The translations under genes and the position numbers were made by a program. From Nitrincola salilacus (GTDB lineage Bacteria; Pseudomonadota; Gammaproteobacteria; Pseudomonadales; Balneatricaceae): DNA of 64,000 nucleotides. Where the stretch lies: assembly GCF_046271865.1 (NCBI RefSeq), contig NZ_CP176580.1, positions 930,001 through 994,000 of the forward strand, written 5' to 3'. Shown in pieces: positions 52,436 through 61,911 of this stretch (its first letter is position 1; every line of letters starts with the position of its first letter). Under the pieces are notes generated by a model. The model was not told the DNA's origin. It was given only the letters and a program-made list of their open reading frames with translations, and did no database searches.

Positions 52436-52627
52436 CAACAATCTCTCAGATCCGGCCCACAAGATGGACATTGGCTAAAAAAGGAGCAAACGATAACGAT
52501 CTTTGCGACAAAGGGCAAATGGTGCTGTTTTTTATGGCTTTTGGACTAACGTTAGATTGAGGCACAATGACACTCAGGGAGCTCGATTTTTATCAGCATA
52601 CATCAGCGGGCTTTGATCCAACTACTA

Positions 52628-52987
52628 ATGAGTACTGAAATGACCCAACCAAAAAGGCCAGTGAATAGACACAAAGGCTACCACGCGCATGTCTATTTTG
52701 ATCAGGATACATTGGAATTTGCTTCGGCCTTGTGTCGTGAAGCGGGAGATAAATTTGGATTGACGGTCGGTCGTGTGCACCAGAAATTGGTTGGGCCACA
52801 TACCAAATGGAGTTGCCAAATCATCTTCAGCCACAAATCCTTCGATAAATTCATTCCCTGGTTGGATGAGCATAGAGGCAATTTAAGTGTTCTGGTTCAT
52901 GCGTTGACAGGCGATGACCTGGCTGATCATACGGAGTATGCCTACTGGTTAGGTGATAGCGTTGAGATCAATCTACAGGGGCTTTAA
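52628..52987 (+). CDS. DOPA 4,5-dioxygenase family protein
   Basis: 119 residues from ATG 52628 (alternative 52640); no clear Shine-Dalgarno. GYHAHVYFDQDTLEFA at the N-terminus gives the metal-binding H-x-H of this small ferredoxin-fold family, with VGPHTKWSCQIIF and LSVLVHALTGDD downstream; all conserved histidines appear present. Characterised members cleave catechols such as DOPA; bacterial substrates are mostly unknown. Single gene. Confidence 0.85.
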   Translation: MSTEMTQPKRPVNRHKGYHAHVYFDQDTLEFASALCREAGDKFGLTVGRVHQKLVGPHTKWSCQIIFSHKSFDKFIPWLDEHRGNLSVLVHALTGDDLADHTEYAYWLGDSVEINLQGL

Positions 52988-53062
52988 GCGATGCAAGCGG
53001 TTGCTGGTCAGATCCCTGATCCGACTGCATTGAGCTCCGACTTATAGCAAGGGAGGCTCCGA

Positions 53063-54082
53063 GTGTTTCAATCCTTGATTCCCAGCGTCATCGCCTTTGG
53101 CGTCGCTGCTCTGGCTATTATCACCGCAGGTAGTCGCCTGGCAAGGCTGGCTGATGAGCTGGCTGATCGCACTGGAATGGGTGAGGCTCTGTTTGGGGTC
53201 CTGTTGCTGGCAGGTGTGACCTCTCTTCCGGATTTCGCCGCAACGCTGAGTGCCGCAATAGATGCCCGGCCCGATCTGGCCATGAGTAATGTCATGGGGA
53301 GCATGGCGGCGAATCTTGCGTTTCTTGGCATCGCGGACATGGTCTATCGCAAAGCCAATCTGGAACATGCAGCCGCTTCATCTGTTAATCTGATGTTGGC
53401 GGGGTTGCTGATAGTGTTATTGACTCTGCCGCTGCTGGCTATCACCACCCCGTCGATAGCCTCTTGGAGTGTGCACCCGATCACGCCGGTGATCGTTGTC
53501 GCCTATCTGTTCGGGATGCACCTGGTTCATCGCACCCAGTCAAAGCCCATGTGGTTTCCACGCATGACACGCCAGACAGTACCTGATCAACCCTCAAAAC
53601 AACATCACGGCAGTTTGGCTGCTGCATGGTCAGGTTTCACTGCACTGGCTGCAGTGACCTGCTTAGCTGGTTGGGTATTGATGGAAGCCGCCAAGGGGAT
53701 TGCTGATCAGACGGGGCTTTCCGATACATTGGTCGGCGGGTTGCTTACCGCATTAGCCACTTCCACACCGGAGTTGGTCACCACTATCGCGGCGATACGT
53801 TATGGCGCATTGACTCTGGCAGTAAGCAATATTTTCGGTACCAACTGCTTTAACATGCTCGTTGTGGCCGCCGCCGACGTGGGTTATCTCCAGGGCCCCA
53901 TCTACCATGACATGGCCCCTGTTCAGATGACATGGGGCTTGGTCAGTATCCTGATGACTGCCATCCTGCTGTTGGGTTTGGTACGACGTGAGACCTACGG
54001 CATCGGCCGTATCGGATTCGAAAGCGCTCTGATCCTGGTCGTCTACGTCGTCGCAATCAGCACCATTGTGGCAAGCGGCTGA
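53063..54082 (+). CDS. Sodium/calcium exchanger family membrane protein
   Basis: 339 residues starting at GTG 53063 behind GGGAGG. About ten hydrophobic segments. The two alpha repeats are visible: GVLLLAGVTSLPDFAATLSA (about 45-64) and GGLLTALATSTPELVTTIAA (about 225-244), with SN(V/I)xG(S/T)N motifs after each (SNVMGSMAANLAF, SNIFGTNCFNMLV). Inner-membrane cation antiporter; ion uncertain. Single gene, convergent with the carbonic anhydrase. Confidence 0.9.
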   Translation: MFQSLIPSVIAFGVAALAIITAGSRLARLADELADRTGMGEALFGVLLLAGVTSLPDFAATLSAAIDARPDLAMSNVMGSMAANLAFLGIADMVYRKANLEHAAASSVNLMLAGLLIVLLTLPLLAITTPSIASWSVHPITPVIVVAYLFGMHLVHRTQSKPMWFPRMTRQTVPDQPSKQHHGSLAAAWSGFTALAAVTCLAGWVLMEAAKGIADQTGLSDTLVGGLLTALATSTPELVTTIAAIRYGALTLAVSNIFGTNCFNMLVVAAADVGYLQGPIYHDMAPVQMTWGLVSILMTAILLLGLVRRETYGIGRIGFESALILVVYVVAISTIVASG

Positions 54083-54099
54083 GTTAACCAGAGCACAGC

Positions 54100-54828
54100 T
54101 TATTCCAGAATTTTACGTGCGTTTATCGCCTGAACCGGGCGGTTGTTGTGATGATGAACCACATGCAGAAACTCCTCAATTTGCTCTTTGGATGCTGAAA
54201 TGGTTTGTTTCATCACTATCCAGCGTACGCCCTCAGAGCAGGGTGGGGTGGTCAGTGAGCCGTTGAAACGGTAGTAAGCGCGATCAGAAGGCAGGATATC
54301 GAGAGGTGAAATGTCCGAGGTCAGAGCCAGTGTTTCACCTTTTTTCGGCATCTGCGCCCAGGCTTTTGCAAGCGCTTCGTTGGCTTGCCCTTCTGTCACC
54401 AGCACTGCGACAACGGCCAGATTTCCATGCTTGTCGGCATGTACCAGGTGCCCTTCCATGGGAAAGGATTTACTATGTAACTGGTTCTCGCTAGGCACGT
54501 GAAAGTGGAACTGCTTCAGTTCGAACGCTATGTCGTCGACGATAATGGAGCTGCCGGGAAGCGTGTTGATCTGAACAGTATGGCCGTTGTTGAGAATGTC
54601 CGCACTGCCCGCGTCATAATTGAAAACAACCGGTTCCAGCTCGGCTTTGACTAGACCGGTGATATTGATCGGTGACTGGTTACTCCCGGCACATTCACTG
54701 TACTCTGGGCTCAGCTTGACCCAGTTGTCTGGTCCTGTGTCGCCCGAATAGCTCCAGTCAGCACTCCCGCTCGCAAAAGCACCGCTTGTGAACAACGCCA
54801 CACTCATTGCAATCAAGGTCTTCTTCAT
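54100..54828 (-). CDS. Alpha-type carbonic anhydrase, periplasmic
   Basis: 242 residues with a signal peptide (about 1-19, cleavage near AFA-SG). Zinc ligands H108 and H110 in QFHFHVPSEN and H127 in EGHLVHADKHG. SPINI near residue 52 and FNGSLTTPPCSEGVRW are the other family signatures; two cysteines could form the usual disulfide. Interconverts CO2 and bicarbonate in the periplasm. Lies 91 bp after the sensor kinase on the same strand, so it may be read through from it. Confident. Confidence 0.94.
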   Translation of the reverse strand: MKKTLIAMSVALFTSGAFASGSADWSYSGDTGPDNWVKLSPEYSECAGSNQSPINITGLVKAELEPVVFNYDAGSADILNNGHTVQINTLPGSSIIVDDIAFELKQFHFHVPSENQLHSKSFPMEGHLVHADKHGNLAVVAVLVTEGQANEALAKAWAQMPKKGETLALTSDISPLDILPSDRAYYRFNGSLTTPPCSEGVRWIVMKQTISASKEQIEEFLHVVHHHNNRPVQAINARKILE

Positions 54829-54919
54829 TTTTTACCTCTAATCTTTTGTCGTAGGAAGCATCTTGTCTTCAGAAGCTACAGAATAGGACGCCTTGCGTTA
54901 AGAGCGCGTTAAGAGCACA

Positions 54920-56179
54920 TCAAGAAGGCGAAGCAGTGGGCGTTGCGGGAAATGACAGCACAAAACGGGTCCCTCCAGCGTTGGGAGTCTCCAGGTGCAT
55001 CTCCCAGCCTAGATGATCGACTACACGTTTGACGATCGACAGACCCAGGCCCATCCCTTCATGTTCCGGTTGATTGCTGCCATGAACGAAACGCTCGAAA
55101 AGCCGTTCCCGTACATTTGGCGGCAAGCCTATGCCGGTGTCTTCGATCACCAGCCGACCAGCGGAGAGTTGAATGAGAACCCTGCCTTCGTCGGTATGTC
55201 GGCAGGCATTACGCAGCAAATTGCCGATCAGGATGCCAGCCAGTTCGGGGCGTATATGAGCTGATATCTGCCCGGTGAATTCAAAGGTGCACTGAACAGG
55301 TTTTCCATCCAGCAGGGGCTGGCAGCGCTCTATTTCAGATTCGATGAGTGGATTGAGGGTGGTAAGTGGTGCGTCCAGTGTTTCGGGAACGCGCGCGAGC
55401 AGGAGTAGTGCGCTGAGCTGTTGCGAGGCTTCAGACGCAACGCGTCGGATACGCTCTGCTGTAGCGTGCTGTGCCGGATGCTCTGATAGTTGTGCTGTTA
55501 ACACTTCTGCTGCGCCCAATATGATGGTCAGTGGTGTGCGCAACTCATGACTGACATCGCCAGTGAACATGCGTTCACGCTGCAGAAAATGATCCAGCTC
55601 GTCGGTACGTTTAGCGAAGGCGCGTGACAGGAGACCGATTTCATCCTGTGCACGAAGCGAAGGCAGTCTGGTTGGCTCAGTATTGCGATTGACCGCCTCG
55701 GCCAGTGCCGTCACCGGTGCTATCACGCGCCGGGCACTCAATGCACCGAAAACAGCAGCGAGCAGGACACTGACGGCAAAGCCAACGGCCAGGGACAGCA
55801 GGATAATACTTTCCGTATGCACGATGTCATCAACTTCCTGCACTACAGCGTAATGGTGGCTGCCGTGATTGCGCAGCAACACATGCACTTGCTGGTTACC
55901 CAGCACCAGGTCGTGAAAGCCCGAGGGTAATTGACGCAGTTCGGGTGGAATGCCGGCGCCGACCAGGAAACGCACTTCCGGTGGTGCTTTCGGCAGATGT
56001 CCCTGTTGATGGGATTCGATGAGCCTGGTTGCGATCTGGTCGAGCCTTGTGTCGATGATCTGCGCTTCTATAACTTTTACCGATATATAGGAAACCAGAC
56101 TGAAGGCGCCGGCCACGATTACTGCCAGCAGAATATCGGTGAGTATGATACGTGTTCTGAGCGATAGTCTAGGCTTCAT
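54920..56179 (-). CDS. Two-component sensor histidine kinase
   Basis: 419 residues. TM1 about 13-35, a short periplasmic domain (about 36-122), TM2 about 123-148, HAMP (VTALAEAVNRNTEPTRLPSL), phosphoacceptor H211 in FTGDVSHELRTPLTIIL, N-box NLLRNACRHTD, and G1 IEDTGIGLPP with a final GLGLSIVKRVVDHLG. It overlaps the response regulator by 11 bp, so they are coupled. The stimulus is unknown; membership with a periplasmic carbonic anhydrase hints at pH or CO2, which is inference. Confidence 0.92.
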   Translation of the reverse strand: MKPRLSLRTRIILTDILLAVIVAGAFSLVSYISVKVIEAQIIDTRLDQIATRLIESHQQGHLPKAPPEVRFLVGAGIPPELRQLPSGFHDLVLGNQQVHVLLRNHGSHHYAVVQEVDDIVHTESIILLSLAVGFAVSVLLAAVFGALSARRVIAPVTALAEAVNRNTEPTRLPSLRAQDEIGLLSRAFAKRTDELDHFLQRERMFTGDVSHELRTPLTIILGAAEVLTAQLSEHPAQHATAERIRRVASEASQQLSALLLLARVPETLDAPLTTLNPLIESEIERCQPLLDGKPVQCTFEFTGQISAHIRPELAGILIGNLLRNACRHTDEGRVLIQLSAGRLVIEDTGIGLPPNVRERLFERFVHGSNQPEHEGMGLGLSIVKRVVDHLGWEMHLETPNAGGTRFVLSFPATPTASPS

Positions 56180-56852
56180 CGGGTGCGATTAATCGATAAC
56201 CAGTGCCGGGCAGGGTCAGCAGCATGGTATGGGGAAAGGGTTTGTCGAGTGCCTGGCGCAGTGTGTGGATATGGGTACGCAGCGCATCGCTGTCAGGTGG
56301 GTTATCGCCCCATACTTCGCGCTCGAGAGCATCTCTTGTCATCAATCCCGGCGCAACACGCATCAGGGAGATCAGAATTTTATAGCCTGTCGGGGTCAGG
56401 TTAAGTGTCTTTTCAGCGCGCGTGATCTGGTTGGTTGCTGCGTCGAGGCGGAGGTCGCCGAAGGTCAATACCCTGTTTACATGCTCGTTGCGCGAGCGTC
56501 GGATCAAAGCTTTCAGGCGTGCATCCAGTTCCGGAAGAGAGTAGGGCTTGACCAGGTAGTCATCGGCTCCGACATCGAAGCCGGTTAACTTATCGTATTC
56601 GGTGTCGCGCGCCGTCAGCATCAGTATCGGCGTCGCCAGTCGATACTCCTCGCGCAGCTTCCGGCATACCTCCACGCCATCCATGCCCGGCAGTGACAGG
56701 TCGAGAATAATGGCATCATGCGCAGAACCGGTTGCGAAGGTGATGCCCGCAATGCCGTTTCTCGCCACATCCAGAGAATAACCGAGCGGTTCCAGATAGG
56801 CGTAGAGATTCGCGATGATATCCGGGTTGTCCTCGACAATCAGGACGTGCAT
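56169..56852 (-). CDS. OmpR-family response regulator
   Basis: 227 residues from ATG 56852, where the receiver begins (MHVLIVEDNPDI); a start 10 codons upstream is less likely. Phospho-Asp51 in IILDLSLPGMDG, switch residues LTARDTEYDK, Lys in YLVKPYSLPEL, then a winged-helix domain (LTPTGYKILISLMR, SDALRTHIHTLRQALDK). Partner of the following kinase. Targets unknown. Confident. Confidence 0.93.
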   Translation of the reverse strand: MHVLIVEDNPDIIANLYAYLEPLGYSLDVARNGIAGITFATGSAHDAIILDLSLPGMDGVEVCRKLREEYRLATPILMLTARDTEYDKLTGFDVGADDYLVKPYSLPELDARLKALIRRSRNEHVNRVLTFGDLRLDAATNQITRAEKTLNLTPTGYKILISLMRVAPGLMTRDALEREVWGDNPPDSDALRTHIHTLRQALDKPFPHTMLLTLPGTGYRLIAPDEA

Positions 56853-57132
56853 GGGTGTCTCGTCTATCTTTCTATATGGCATGGTTGTCGGTGTTGGAGG
56901 TGGGTTGGGTCAACTTGAGTATCAATTGTTCAAATATTTGATAAGTCGTGTCAGTACAGAAAATACTAACATTAGCTTGCTATCCAAAATAGTCAGGAAA
57001 AAACGACAGGCGAGTAGGAATGCTTTTACCGCCGAACGCTTTTTTAGCTCAGTTTTCTTCAGAAATTTTCGTTTCACGACTATAGTATCAGGTTATGTAA
57101 AAAAGGCCCTGAAAGTCACCGGAGAGTTTTTG

Positions 57133-57759
57133 ATGAGTGTTCATGAGATCCGCCACCCACTGGTTCAACACAAGCTGGGTTTGATGCGTTCTGTCCACAA
57201 GAGTACCCGCGGTTTTCGACAGCTCGCTGCGGAAGTGGGATGCCTGCTGACCTACGAGGCGACCAAGGATTTCGAACTTGAAGACTATGAGGTGGAGGGC
57301 TGGTGCGGCCCGATCAAAGCGCAGCAGATCAAGGGCAAGAAGATCACGGTGGTGCCGATTCTGCGTGCCGGGCTGGGTATGCTGGATGGGGTGTTGGAGC
57401 TGGTACCGAGCGCTAAAATTTCGGTAATCGGGGTGTATCGTGATGAAGAAACGCTCGAGCCGGTACCCTATTTCGAGAAACTGGCCAGTGATATCGATTC
57501 ACGTATGGCGCTGATTGTTGATCCGATGTTGGCAACCGGTGGCTCGATGATTGCGGCGATCGATATGCTGAAGAAAGCGGGCTGCAGCAGTATTCGTGCG
57601 CTGGTGCTGGTGGCGGCTCCGGAGGGGATTGCCAAGGTTCAGGCTGCACATCCTGATGTGGATATCTTTACCGCATCGATAGATTCCCATCTGAATGAGC
57701 AGGGTTACATCATCCCGGGACTGGGTGATGCCGGCGACAAAATCTTCGGGACCAAATAA
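57133..57759 (+). CDS. upp: Uracil phosphoribosyltransferase
   Basis: 208 residues from ATG 57133 behind GGAGAG. N-terminal VHEIRHPLVQHKLGLMR, VPILRAGLGMLDGVL, and the PRPP loop LIVDPMLATGGSMIAA; ends in the uracil-binding GYIIPGLGDAGDKIFGTK. Salvages uracil to UMP. 46 bp before uraA. The 280-bp region upstream, between this gene and the divergent response regulator, is AT-rich with no recognisable motif. Confident. Confidence 0.97.
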   Translation: MSVHEIRHPLVQHKLGLMRSVHKSTRGFRQLAAEVGCLLTYEATKDFELEDYEVEGWCGPIKAQQIKGKKITVVPILRAGLGMLDGVLELVPSAKISVIGVYRDEETLEPVPYFEKLASDIDSRMALIVDPMLATGGSMIAAIDMLKKAGCSSIRALVLVAAPEGIAKVQAAHPDVDIFTASIDSHLNEQGYIIPGLGDAGDKIFGTK

Positions 57760-57805
57760 AAGCCATAAATGCTGTATTTAATAACTACAATAAAAGGATA
57801 ACTCC

Positions 57806-59110
57806 ATGAGTGGTCGGACTATCTCTTCCGGGCCGATGAACTGGCGCACCGCGCTGGCAGGCTCGCAAATGCTGTTTGTTGCCTTTGGCGCACTGGTACT
57901 GATGCCACTGTTGACCGGGCTTGATCCGAGTGTGGCGCTCTTTACGGCCGGTGTCGGTACGCTGCTGTTCCATTTTGTCACCGGGCTGACGATGCCGATC
58001 TTTCTGGCATCCTCTTTCGTGTTTATTGCGCCGATCATTTTCTCGGTGCAAAGCTGGGGTGTGCCGGCTACGATGGGTGCGCTGCTCTGCGCTGGCGTTG
58101 TATACATGCTATTGGGTATTGCGGTGAAATTGCGTGGTCCCGGTTTTATCCATCGGATTCTGCCACCGGTGGTTACCGGTCCGGTGATCATGGTGATTGG
58201 ACTTGGGCTGGCGCCGATTGCCGTGCAGATGGCGATGGGAAAAACCGGAGATGGTGCGATTGAGTTGTTCCCCTATCAGGATGCAATGATCGTCTCAATG
58301 GTCGCGCTGGTCACTACGCTGCTGGTGGCGGTGTTTGCGCGTGGACTGTTCCGTTTGTTGCCGATCATGTGTGGGGCGCTGGCCGGTTATGTCGTGGCAT
58401 TTTTCATGGGGATGGTCGATTTTCAGATAGTGCATGATGCACCTTTGCTGGCTGTCCCGGCCTTCGTTATGCCTGAGTTTCACTGGCAGGCGATTCTCTT
58501 CATGATTCCGGTGGCGATTGCACCGGCGATTGAACATGTCGGCGATGTGCTGGCGATCAGTAATGTCACCGGCAAGGACTATGTGAAAAAACCGGGTCTG
58601 CATCGCACTCTGTTCGGTGATGGTATTGCGACATCTGTAGCAGCGATGTTCGGCGGCCCACCAAATACGACCTATTCAGAAGTGACCGGCGCGGTGATGT
58701 TGACGCGCTCGTTCAATCCTGTGGTGATGGTCTGGGCGGCGGGTTTTGCCATCTTCCTGGCCTTTGTAGCGAAGTTCGGCATTATGTTGCAGACGATTCC
58801 GGCACCGGTCATGGGTGGTATTCTGATTCTGCTGTTCGGCTCGATTGCTGCGGTCGGCATGAATACGATGATCAAGGCGAAGGTCGATATGGCACAGCAG
58901 CGTAACCTGGTCATCGTGGCAACAGTACTGGTGTTCGGTATCGGCGGCATGGCGATTGGTGATGGCGCACTGAGCCTGCAGGGTGTGAGCCTGTGCGGTA
59001 TCGTGGCCATCATTCTGAACCTGATTCTGCCGATGCCCAGTCAGGATGCAGATGATCTGCATGTGGAGCAGGAAGTGGTTGATGATCTGGTGCGCCACGG
59101 TCAGGACTGA
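57806..59110 (+). CDS. uraA: Uracil permease (NCS2 family)
   Basis: 434 residues, multi-spanning membrane protein. FVAFGALVLMPLLTGLDPSVAL-type start, VPAFVMPEFHWQA, IEHVGDVLAISNVTGKDY and FGGPPNTTYSEVTGAVMLTRS are UraA hallmarks, including the conserved Glu/His substrate residues. Works with Upp for uracil uptake and salvage. Confident. Confidence 0.95.
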   Translation: MSGRTISSGPMNWRTALAGSQMLFVAFGALVLMPLLTGLDPSVALFTAGVGTLLFHFVTGLTMPIFLASSFVFIAPIIFSVQSWGVPATMGALLCAGVVYMLLGIAVKLRGPGFIHRILPPVVTGPVIMVIGLGLAPIAVQMAMGKTGDGAIELFPYQDAMIVSMVALVTTLLVAVFARGLFRLLPIMCGALAGYVVAFFMGMVDFQIVHDAPLLAVPAFVMPEFHWQAILFMIPVAIAPAIEHVGDVLAISNVTGKDYVKKPGLHRTLFGDGIATSVAAMFGGPPNTTYSEVTGAVMLTRSFNPVVMVWAAGFAIFLAFVAKFGIMLQTIPAPVMGGILILLFGSIAAVGMNTMIKAKVDMAQQRNLVIVATVLVFGIGGMAIGDGALSLQGVSLCGIVAIILNLILPMPSQDADDLHVEQEVVDDLVRHGQD

Positions 59111-59194
59111 AATTGATGCTGCAGCTATGATGCATTAACTGATGCGATCTGAGGTGGGTGTTGGTGTGAGCGTGTGTGTTCAGGAGATAGGCTG

Positions 59195-59650
59195 TTGATC
59201 GATTGGCAATGGTTAAGCTATGAGGCGCTGAGTCGTGATCAGCTGTATGCGATTCTGAAGCTCAGGCAGGATGTGTTCATTATTGAGCAGAACTGCGTCT
59301 ATGGTGATATCGATCATCTGGATCAGTCATCCTGGCACCTGTGCGGCTGGCGGCGTGAGGATGGACAGTTATTGGCCTACCTGCGCGTGGTACAGCCCGG
59401 CATCAAGCATATCGAGCCTTCCATCGGACGTGTGATCACCGCACAAGCGGGGCGTGGGCTGGGACTGGGTCGACAGTTGATGCAGCAGGCGTTGCAGCAA
59501 CTGGATGAGATCTATCCCGGTGCGGATAATCGGATCTCGGCACAGCATCATCTGAGTGAGTTCTATGCCAGCTTTGGTTATCGCCCGGTATCCGAACCCT
59601 ATGATGAGGATGGGATTCTGCATATCGATATGCTGCGTAGCGGTCGCTGA
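59195..59650 (+). CDS. ElaA-type GNAT acetyltransferase
   Basis: 151 residues with a TTG start at 59195, chosen because AGGAGA lies 7 bp upstream; a GTG 7 codons earlier is the alternative. LRQDVFIIEQNCVYGDIDHLD and WHLCGWRREDGQLLAYLRVV are ElaA motifs; RGLGLGRQLMQQALQQ binds acetyl-CoA. Target unknown. Convergent with the VWA gene. Confidence 0.9.
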   Translation: MIDWQWLSYEALSRDQLYAILKLRQDVFIIEQNCVYGDIDHLDQSSWHLCGWRREDGQLLAYLRVVQPGIKHIEPSIGRVITAQAGRGLGLGRQLMQQALQQLDEIYPGADNRISAQHHLSEFYASFGYRPVSEPYDEDGILHIDMLRSGR

Positions 59651-59686
59651 AGCGTTTTTCTGTCAGCGACTTGCTACCTGTCCGTT

Positions 59687-60862
59687 TCAGCGTGACAGGT
59701 GGCGGGTTGCTGCCTCTATCCCTTCCACCGTCAGGGGGTACATATGCCCGTTCAACTGTTGACGAATCATCTGGGTGCTCTGTGTATACTGCCAGTAGTG
59801 GGGTTGTGCAGGGTTTAGCCACACGGTTTTCTCCCAGGTATCCAGAATGCGCTGCAGCCAGATCTGGCCCGGTTCATCATTCATATGCTCGACACTGCCA
59901 CCAGCCATACTCAGCTCATAGGGTGACATCGCCGCATCGCCGACAAAGATCACGCGATAATCACGGCCATAGGTGTGCAGCAGATCCAGAGTGGGAATCC
60001 CTTCACTGAAGCGTCGATGATTGTCGCGCCAGACTTTTTCATACACGCAGTTATGAAAGTAGAAGTACTCCAGGTGCTTGAACTCACTGCGTGCAGCTGA
60101 GAACAGCTCTTCGCAGGTGCGGATGAAGGGGTCCATCGAGCCACCGACATCAAACATCAGAATCACCTTGGCGGCATTGTGCCGCTCCGGGACCATCTTC
60201 AGATCCAGCAGGCCGGCGTTATGGGCTGTGGAGCGGATGGTGTCGTCCAGGTCCAACTGGTCGGCTGCTCCGGTGCGGGCGAATTTGCGCAGCTTGCGCA
60301 GGGCCACCTTGATGTTGCGGGTACCCAGCTGCAGGCTGTCGTCGAGGTTGCGGAACTCGCGCTTCTCCCACACCTTCACGGCACGCTTATGCTTGCTCTG
60401 ACCACCGATGCGGATCCCTTCAGGGTTGAATCCGCTGTGGCCAAAGGGTGATGTACCGCCGGTCCCGATCCACTTGCTGCCACCTGAGTGGCGCTCCTTC
60501 TGCTCTTCCAGCCGTTCACGCAGGGTTTCCAGCAGCTTGTCGAGACCACCAAGCGCCTCAATCTGATCCCGCTCCTCCTGACTCAGCTGTTTGATGAAAT
60601 CGCTGTCCAGCCAGTGCTGGGGGATCAGTGCTTCGGTGATGTCGCCCTGTAACTGCAGATTGTTGAAGTAGGCTGCAAACGTGCGATCGAAACGGTCATA
60701 GTACTTCTCATCTTTAACCAGACAGGTACGGGCGAGCAGATAGAAATCGTCCATATCCATATCGGCAACGCCGGCCTGCAGCGCATTGATCAGATCCAGT
60801 AATTCGCGCAGCGACACCGGTAACTGGCCACGGCGCAGGGTGGTGAAGAAATCAACCAGCAT
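59687..60862 (-). CDS. VWA-domain protein (CoxE-like), partner of MoxR
   Basis: 391 residues. Helical N-terminal region (about 1-150), a Gly/Ser-rich patch (HSGGSKWIGTGGTSPFGHSG), and a C-terminal VWA domain with metal-site VILMFDVGGSMDPFIRTCEE (D-x-G-x-S variant) and VIFVGDAAMSPYEL. No signal peptide or membrane segment. It overlaps the AAA+ gene stop by one base. MoxR/VWA pairs act as chaperones for metalloenzyme maturation or stress; the client here is unknown. Confidence 0.9.
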   Translation of the reverse strand: MLVDFFTTLRRGQLPVSLRELLDLINALQAGVADMDMDDFYLLARTCLVKDEKYYDRFDRTFAAYFNNLQLQGDITEALIPQHWLDSDFIKQLSQEERDQIEALGGLDKLLETLRERLEEQKERHSGGSKWIGTGGTSPFGHSGFNPEGIRIGGQSKHKRAVKVWEKREFRNLDDSLQLGTRNIKVALRKLRKFARTGAADQLDLDDTIRSTAHNAGLLDLKMVPERHNAAKVILMFDVGGSMDPFIRTCEELFSAARSEFKHLEYFYFHNCVYEKVWRDNHRRFSEGIPTLDLLHTYGRDYRVIFVGDAAMSPYELSMAGGSVEHMNDEPGQIWLQRILDTWEKTVWLNPAQPHYWQYTQSTQMIRQQLNGHMYPLTVEGIEAATRHLSR

Positions 60863-61713
60863 CAGCGCGCCTCGCGACGTGCCAGAAAGGCCAGGCGCTG
60901 CAGCATATGCACATCCTGTTCATTTTTCAGCAGGGCACCGTAGAGCGGTGGCATGGCTGATGCGGCATCGGTGCTGGCCAGCACATCTGCAGGAATCTGA
61001 TCGGCCAGAATCAGTTTGAGCCAGTCGATCAGTTCAGAGGTGGAAGGCTTTTTCTTCAACTGATTGATCTCGCGCAGGCGGAAAAAGACCTCGAGCGCCT
61101 CGCGGACCAGTTTGCTTTCGATATCCGGGAAGTGAACCTGAATGATCTGCTTCAGCGTGTCGCGATCCGGGAAACTGATGTAGTGGAAGAAACAGCGACG
61201 CAGGAAGGGGTCCGGCAGCTCCTTCTCGTTGTTGCTGGTGATGATAATGATCGGACGATTTCTGGCGGATACCACTTCGCCGGTTTCGTAAACGGCAAAC
61301 TCCATCTTGTCGAGCTCGTGCAGCAGGTCGTTGGGGAACTCGATATCGGCTTTGTCTATTTCGTCGATCAGCAGGACGGGCTGTTGCTCCGCTTCAAACG
61401 CCTGCCACAACACACCCTTGCGGATATAGTTGTTGATATCGTGAACACGCTCATCACCGAGCTGCGAGTCGCGCAGGCGCGAAACGGCATCATATTCATA
61501 CAGCCCTTGCTGGGCTTTGGTGGTGGATTTGATATGCCAGCGCAGCAGTGGCTTGTTCAGCGCGTCGGCGATCTCTTCGGCCAGCAGGGTCTTGCCGGTG
61601 CCTGGCTCGCCCTTCACCAGCAGCGGGCGCTGCAGCGTAATGGCGGCATTCACGGCCATGCTCAGATCATCGGTGGCAACGTAACGACGGGTACCGGAAA
61701 ACTTCATGCGCAA
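60862..61713 (-). CDS. MoxR-family AAA+ ATPase
   Basis: 283 residues. Walker A LLVKGEPGTGKTLLAEEIADAL (about 32-53), Walker B VLLIDEIDKADIEFPNDLL, sensor 1 IIITSNNEKELPDPFLRRC. Works with the downstream VWA protein: together a MoxR-VWA unit remodelling a protein complex. Confident. Confidence 0.93.
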   Translation of the reverse strand: MRMKFSGTRRYVATDDLSMAVNAAITLQRPLLVKGEPGTGKTLLAEEIADALNKPLLRWHIKSTTKAQQGLYEYDAVSRLRDSQLGDERVHDINNYIRKGVLWQAFEAEQQPVLLIDEIDKADIEFPNDLLHELDKMEFAVYETGEVVSARNRPIIIITSNNEKELPDPFLRRCFFHYISFPDRDTLKQIIQVHFPDIESKLVREALEVFFRLREINQLKKKPSTSELIDWLKLILADQIPADVLASTDAASAMPPLYGALLKNEQDVHMLQRLAFLARREAR

Positions 61714-61779
61714 ACCTCAAATAACACCTAAGAGGGGCCAGTTTATCAGATCTGCAGTGGAAGGTCAGAGGGCTTGATG

Positions 61780-61862
61780 AGGAGATGCTCATAAAGCAGG
61801 GGCTCATGGTAACAGGCTTTCATGATAAACAGCTTCATGAAAAAAGCAGCTTCATGAAAAAG
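61780..61862 (-). repeat. Degenerate tandem repeats (about 16 bp) downstream of ppa
   Basis: Five to six imperfect units related to GCTTCATGAWAAACAG run from 61780 to 61862; the last two (CAGCTTCATGAAAAA) are identical. They follow the ppa terminator and precede the MoxR gene start region. No coding potential. Confidence 0.6.
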
Positions 61863-61897
61863 AACGCGGCCAAGTGCGTGAAAACACCCTGGCCGCC
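61861..61897 (-). terminator. Intrinsic terminator after ppa
   Basis: GCGGCCA (61866-61872) and TGGCCGC (61890-61896) with an inner GTG/CAC pairing; on the minus strand followed by GTTCTTTTTC. Starts 15 bp after the ppa stop. Confidence 0.75.
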
Positions 61898-61911
61898 GTA
61901 CAGCAGGCCAA

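Noticed and set aside
61780..61862. CRISPR-like array
   Set aside because: Units are contiguous, about 16 bp and degenerate, with no spacers and no cas genes nearby.
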